From positions 62,001-126,000 of the forward strand of contig DATBHW010000055.1 in assembly GCA_036557285.1 (NCBI GenBank): a DNA stretch of 64,000 bases. Direction: 5' to 3'. The position numbers and the translations under genes were made by a program. The stretch is from Ktedonobacterales bacterium (GTDB taxonomy: Bacteria; Chloroflexota; Ktedonobacteria; Ktedonobacterales; DATBGS01). The notes under the pieces were generated by a model. The model was not told the DNA's origin. It worked only from the letters and a program-made list of their open reading frames with translations, and made no database searches. Numbering within the stretch: the first letter of the stretch is position 1; every line of letters starts with the position of its first letter. Below are positions 60,881-64,000 of this stretch, piece after piece.

Positions 60881-61693
60881 ATGGCAGACGCGCAGCAACC
60901 AGAAACCGGCTTTGCCACCGTAAACGGCGCAAAGCTCTATTACGAAAGCGCGGGCGCGGGTCGTCCGCTCGTCTTGCTGCATGCCGGGCAGGTGGATTCG
61001 CGCATGTGGGATGACCAATTTGGTGTTTTTGCGCAGCATTACCGGGTGATTCGTTACGATGCGCGCGGCTATGGCAAGTCGGATTGGCCTGCCGGGTCTT
61101 ACTCCAATAGTGAAGACCTGTATGGGTTGCTCCAATTTCTGGGTATCCAGAAAGCTGCGCTGATGGGCCTATCGCTGGGTGGGCGCGTTGCCATTGATTT
61201 CGCGCTGACGCACCCGGAGATGGTTGCTGCGCTTATCCCCGTCGCCCCTGGAGTGAGCGGCTATACGTTTGCGGATAATCCTGTTGATGCCGAATCTGAA
61301 GCGGCCTATAAGCGGGGGGATTTTGCCCAGGCCGCTGAGCTTGTCACCAGGATTTGGGTTGATGGCCCCAATCGCGCGCCAGATCAGGTTGACCCCAGCG
61401 TGCGCGAGCGTGCGAAGGCGATGACGCTGGAAGTCTTCTCGCGCCCTGGGCCGCAGCCAGAGCCAGAAGAAGTGGAGCCAGACCCTCCGGCCATCTCCCG
61501 GCTGCGCGAGATTCAAGCGCCGACGCTTATCATCGTGGGCGATCAAGATGTTCCCGATATTCTGACGATTGCTGATCTGCTGCAAAAGCACATTGCGCAT
61601 GCCGAAACCCTGGTGATTCCGGGCGCGGCCCATATGGTCACGATGGAACAGCCGGAAAAGGTGAATCAGGCGGCGCTTGATTTTCTGAGGTGA
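60881..61693 (+). CDS. alpha/beta-hydrolase
   Basis: A 270-residue cytoplasmic hydrolase of ordinary size. RPLVLLHAGQVDSRMW is the oxyanion region, GLSLGGRVAI the nucleophile elbow (Ser), IIVGDQDVPDI the acid loop and GAAHMVTMEQPEKV the catalytic His. RYDARGYGKSDWP matches the RGxGxS motif of the family. AGGAGA lies 6 nt before the ATG at 60881. It sits between the sortase and signal peptidase I genes with gaps of 31 and 13 nt, which suggests one operon, though a role in export is not evident. Confidence 0.92.
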   Translation: MADAQQPETGFATVNGAKLYYESAGAGRPLVLLHAGQVDSRMWDDQFGVFAQHYRVIRYDARGYGKSDWPAGSYSNSEDLYGLLQFLGIQKAALMGLSLGGRVAIDFALTHPEMVAALIPVAPGVSGYTFADNPVDAESEAAYKRGDFAQAAELVTRIWVDGPNRAPDQVDPSVRERAKAMTLEVFSRPGPQPEPEEVEPDPPAISRLREIQAPTLIIVGDQDVPDILTIADLLQKHIAHAETLVIPGAAHMVTMEQPEKVNQAALDFLR

Positions 61694-61706
61694 GGCAGGC
61701 GCCACG

Positions 61707-62426
61707 ATGAGTCAACAGCACAGAGATCGCCTGGAGTTTGCGGATGAGCCGCCCGGACCCGGGAAGCCGACCCCTCCTTCAGAGCCATCAGCGGCCAGGG
61801 CGCCGTTGCTCGAAAAGCAGCCCTCGCCTCCCCAGCAGCTCCTCAAACACTATGAACCGCGCCGCGATCTGCAAGAAGTGAAGCGCCTGCGCATGCTGCG
61901 CGAGATTCTGGAGACGGTTGCGCTGACTGTTCTGATGTTTCTGGTCTTCCGTCTGGCTTTCCAAAACTATCGTGTGGATGGACACAGCATGCTGCCCACG
62001 CTGCAAGACCAGCAGTTTATTCTGGTGAATCGGGCGGCGTATCTCTTCCATCCGCCTGAGCGCGGCGACATCATTATCTTCGCCTATCCCGTAGACCCCA
62101 GCCAGGATTTCGTCAAGCGCATTGTCGGTATCCCAGGGGATCATGTCCAGGTGAATCAAGATGGCCTGGTCTTTATCAATGATATTCAACTGAGCGAACC
62201 CTACGTCAATGACCAGACCAACCCCTATCAGCCAACCGATACCAGGCTCGGACCCGATCAGTATTTTGTGCTGGGGGATAATCGTGGCGACAGCTCAGAC
62301 TCACGGGTCTGGGGGCCGGTGCCGCGCCAGAATATCATCGGCAAAGCCTGGTTGGTCTATTGGCCGCTCCACGATATTCATTTTGTCCCCGACGCCAACG
62401 ACGTTTTTTCGGCCATCAAACCCTGA
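61707..62426 (+). CDS. lepB: signal peptidase I
   Basis: A 239-residue membrane protease. The cytoplasmic N-terminal 75 residues are Pro-rich and longer than usual; one helix follows (ETVALTVLMFLVFRLAFQNY). The catalytic Ser is in VDGHSMLPTL and the general-base Lys in DFVKRIVGIPGD. Box E GDNRGDSSDSRVWGPVP is intact. It removes signal peptides of exported proteins such as those at 16507, 38158 and 41887. A long hairpin follows the gene. Confidence 0.96.
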   Translation: MSQQHRDRLEFADEPPGPGKPTPPSEPSAARAPLLEKQPSPPQQLLKHYEPRRDLQEVKRLRMLREILETVALTVLMFLVFRLAFQNYRVDGHSMLPTLQDQQFILVNRAAYLFHPPERGDIIIFAYPVDPSQDFVKRIVGIPGDHVQVNQDGLVFINDIQLSEPYVNDQTNPYQPTDTRLGPDQYFVLGDNRGDSSDSRVWGPVPRQNIIGKAWLVYWPLHDIHFVPDANDVFSAIKP

Positions 62427-62434
62427 ATAGACGA

Positions 62435-62470
62435 GGGGAGCAGGCAGTGTATCTGCCTGCTCCCCGCTTT
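62435..62470 (+). terminator. hairpin after lepB
   Basis: GGGGAGCAGGCAG (62435-62447) pairs perfectly with CTGCCTGCTCCCC (62453-62465) around TGTAT; only a short TTT follows. Confidence 0.7.
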
Positions 62471-62475
62471 CGATT

Positions 62476-62511
62476 GCAGCGCCGCCCCAATGGAGAGGGA
62501 CGGCGGTATAC
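62476..62511. repeat. degenerate palindromic repeat core
   Basis: GCAGCGCCGCCCCAATGGAG continues to GGACGGCGGTATAC. It keeps both arms, but the loop is expanded. Confidence 0.5.
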
Positions 62512-62541
62512 ACGGCATTCAGCCGGATGCACTCTCAGGGC

Positions 62542-63012
62542 TTACCAGCGACCCCAGCGGCCCCAGCCGCCGCCCCAGCCCCGCCAGCCATAGTGATGAT
62601 GCAAGATCATTCCCAAAATGGCGAACGGCAGCAAGAAGAGCAGGATGACGAACGCCAGCCCTGCCAGGGCGAAGGTGAACGTCAGCAGCGGCTTGATCAG
62701 CAGCGCCACCAGCACGATCAGCAGCAAAATGCCCCAGAAAGGAAAGCGGCGACGGCGGTAATAGAAGCCTCCGCCTGCCCAGGGCTGCCAGCCTGGCCTG
62801 CCCTGCCAGCCGCCCTGGTGGTGCGCGAAGCCGTCAGGGTCCATATCGGGCTGATAGCCATAGCCAGAACCATAGCCAGAATAGTGCTGGCGCGCCTGCT
62901 CCTGGTCGTTCGCGGGGTCATGGGGCGGGTAGAACTGGGCTTCAGGGTCTCCTGGCTCTGGGCGCTCGCGGGCGCTGCCCTGCCCTGGGTTCGTCGGGTC
63001 AACGGTACTCAT
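62542..63012 (-). CDS. small membrane protein with Gly/Tyr/Trp-rich ends
   Basis: A 156-residue protein. A hydrophilic N-terminus rich in Pro, Gly, Gln and Tyr (HYSGYGSGYGYQPDMDPDGF) is followed by two hydrophobic segments (FWGILLLIVLVALLIKPLLT; FALAGLAFVILLFLLPFAIL). A Trp/Gly/Arg tail (YGWRGWGGGWGRWGRW) ends it. GGAGGGG lies 8 nt before the ATG at 63012; in-frame starts upstream to 63120 lack such a site. Function unknown. Confidence 0.7.
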   Translation of the reverse strand: MSTVDPTNPGQGSARERPEPGDPEAQFYPPHDPANDQEQARQHYSGYGSGYGYQPDMDPDGFAHHQGGWQGRPGWQPWAGGGFYYRRRRFPFWGILLLIVLVALLIKPLLTFTFALAGLAFVILLFLLPFAILGMILHHHYGWRGWGGGWGRWGRW

Positions 63013-63296
63013 ATCTCTTCCCCTCCATTGGATGGGTGAACAGTGACAGCAGCTTTTCGTTGAAAACGTTCTTCGTTGCAACGCTACTCTTTTTACGTGG
63101 GGGCGCGGCAGAAGTTGCAACTGGTAGCTGACGTTGACATCGCAGCGCCACAGGCGGGTTTGGCTTGCCTGGGCTGCTGAGGCTCGAATACATTCGCAGC
63201 TTTCTGGCCCGTAAGTTGCGAAGGAGTATGTGATGCTGCCCGGAAGCAGACCTTCTTGCGGAGGGCCACGCGCCGACGCGTAGAAAGGACCGAAAG

Positions 63297-64000
63297 GTGC
63301 GGGGAACTGGCAAGCGTATCTTATTCGTCGTGGGCCATTGGGGGCTGGGCCACGCGACCCGCGACCTCCCTTTGATTCGCGGCTTATTGGTGGAAGGCTG
63401 CGAAGTCATCGTGGGCTGCGATGGCCCACCACTGGAGGTGCTGCGCCGGGAACTCCAGGGAGTGTGCGAAGTGCTGCGCCTGCCTGGCTCTCCCATTCCG
63501 CTGGCAAGCACTCCGCTGCGTTTTTATACGCGCTACACCCTGCTGCTGCTGCCGATGTGGCGCTCAAAAGCCACGCAGCACGCCGAAGTCGAGCGCCTGA
63601 CGCAGCGCCGACATATTGATCTGGTCGTCTCGGATAACCGCTATGGTTGTTATAGCCGACAGGCGCCATCGTATCTGATCGCGCATGGCATTCGTTTCAT
63701 CCCCCCATTTGGTGGGTGGTGGCTGGGGCCTTCGCTCGAATACTTCAATTATCGCGCCTTTACGCCATTCGCTCGCTTGATTGTCCCCGATTTTGCCGCA
63801 GACTCGCTCAGTGGTGCGCTCAGCCACGATCTCCGCTTTGTCACACCCGCCAGGGTGGCTTACATTGGCCCGCTGTCGAGTGTGCGCCGTCGCCCGCTGG
63901 GTGAAGACCTGGATTACTTTATCACCATCTCCGGGCCAGAGCCGCAGCGCGGCATGCTGGAGCAGCGGCTGCTGGAGCAGGCGCCGCGTCTGGCCGGGCA
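63297..64000 (+). CDS. glycosyltransferase-like protein, N-terminal part (truncated by window end)
   Basis: The first 234 codons of a GT-B-type protein. RILFVVGHWGLGHATRDLPL is the typical first Rossmann strand and Gly-rich loop of MurG/MGT-like or TIGR00661-type glycosyltransferases. IDLVVSDNRYGCYSRQAPSY, PSYLIAHGIRFIPPFGGWWL and ITISGPEPQRGMLEQRLLEQ (start of the C-terminal donor domain) follow. It probably transfers a sugar from a nucleotide donor to a lipid or polymer. The GTG at 63297 has AAAGGA 7 nt upstream. The donor-binding residues lie beyond the edge. Confidence 0.85.
   Translation, partial: MRGTGKRILFVVGHWGLGHATRDLPLIRGLLVEGCEVIVGCDGPPLEVLRRELQGVCEVLRLPGSPIPLASTPLRFYTRYTLLLLPMWRSKATQHAEVERLTQRRHIDLVVSDNRYGCYSRQAPSYLIAHGIRFIPPFGGWWLGPSLEYFNYRAFTPFARLIVPDFAADSLSGALSHDLRFVTPARVAYIGPLSSVRRRPLGEDLDYFITISGPEPQRGMLEQRLLEQAPRLAG

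Overview
The window looks like chromosomal DNA of a high-GC, monoderm-like Chloroflexota, most probably class Ktedonobacteria. This is inferred from gene content, not from a marker gene. The hints are a large R3H/AAA ATPase of the Ycf45/SpoIIIAA type, a LytR-CpsA-Psr protein together with a class-F-type sortase and signal peptidase I, proline-rich zinc-ribbon membrane proteins, a DUF5671-like membrane protein, S53 peptidase, TnpB elements without TnpA, and many GC-rich palindromic repeats between genes. There is no rRNA operon, CRISPR array, prophage or plasmid backbone. One tRNA (Gly, TCC) is present.

Layout. 1-9.3 kb: end of an OmpR-type response regulator, membrane proteins, a GH3 glycosidase, a hydrolase, a methyltransferase, two coupled FMN split-barrel proteins, thymidylate kinase and a RelE-like toxin-antitoxin pair. 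9.3-13 kb: pdxT, a GNAT-like protein and the R3H/AAA ATPase on the minus strand. 13.6-25.4 kb: lipoprotein hydrolase, LCP wall-polymer transferase, gap-pgk operon, WD40 plus methyltransferase operon and an MFS exporter. 25.7-37.3 kb: a quinone-oxidoreductase remnant, a multi-pass membrane protein, polyphosphate kinase, anchored proline-rich proteins, a GtrA protein and hisC. 38-43.2 kb: two large secreted proteins (one an S53 peptidase) flanking a TnpB element that carries its own ribbon-helix-helix gene. 43.5-48 kb: a TPR protein, two paralogous zinc-ribbon/FHA proteins, and a second TnpB inserted exactly at the stop codon of the second FHA gene. 48.2-57.2 kb: RNase D-like exonuclease, a region-4-only sigma-like protein coupled to an anchored beta-propeller, Der GTPase and a five-PAS histidine kinase. 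57.9-64 kb: an EEP nuclease, tRNA-Gly, a DUF4352-like protein, sortase, hydrolase, signal peptidase I, a small membrane protein and a truncated glycosyltransferase.

Themes. Envelope and secretion functions dominate (LCP, sortase, LepB, GH3, anchored and secreted proteins). Central metabolism is represented by gap-pgk, ppk1, hisC, pdxT and tmk. Promoters frequently show an extended -10 (TGnTAnnnT). Several genes appear leaderless: the -10 lies only 6-9 nt before the start codon.

The intergenic space is unusual. A repeat family with the hairpin core GCCGCC-N4/5-GGCGGC preceded by TGTAGC recurs at about 15 loci, often directly after stop codons. In its most complete copy it is bounded by GGTTCCACC/GGTGGAAC inverted ends like a MITE. 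Two further repeat families also have inverted ends. The most interesting regulatory architecture is at the first TnpB element, where two dyads overlap the -35 and -10 of a leaderless RHH-tnpB promoter.
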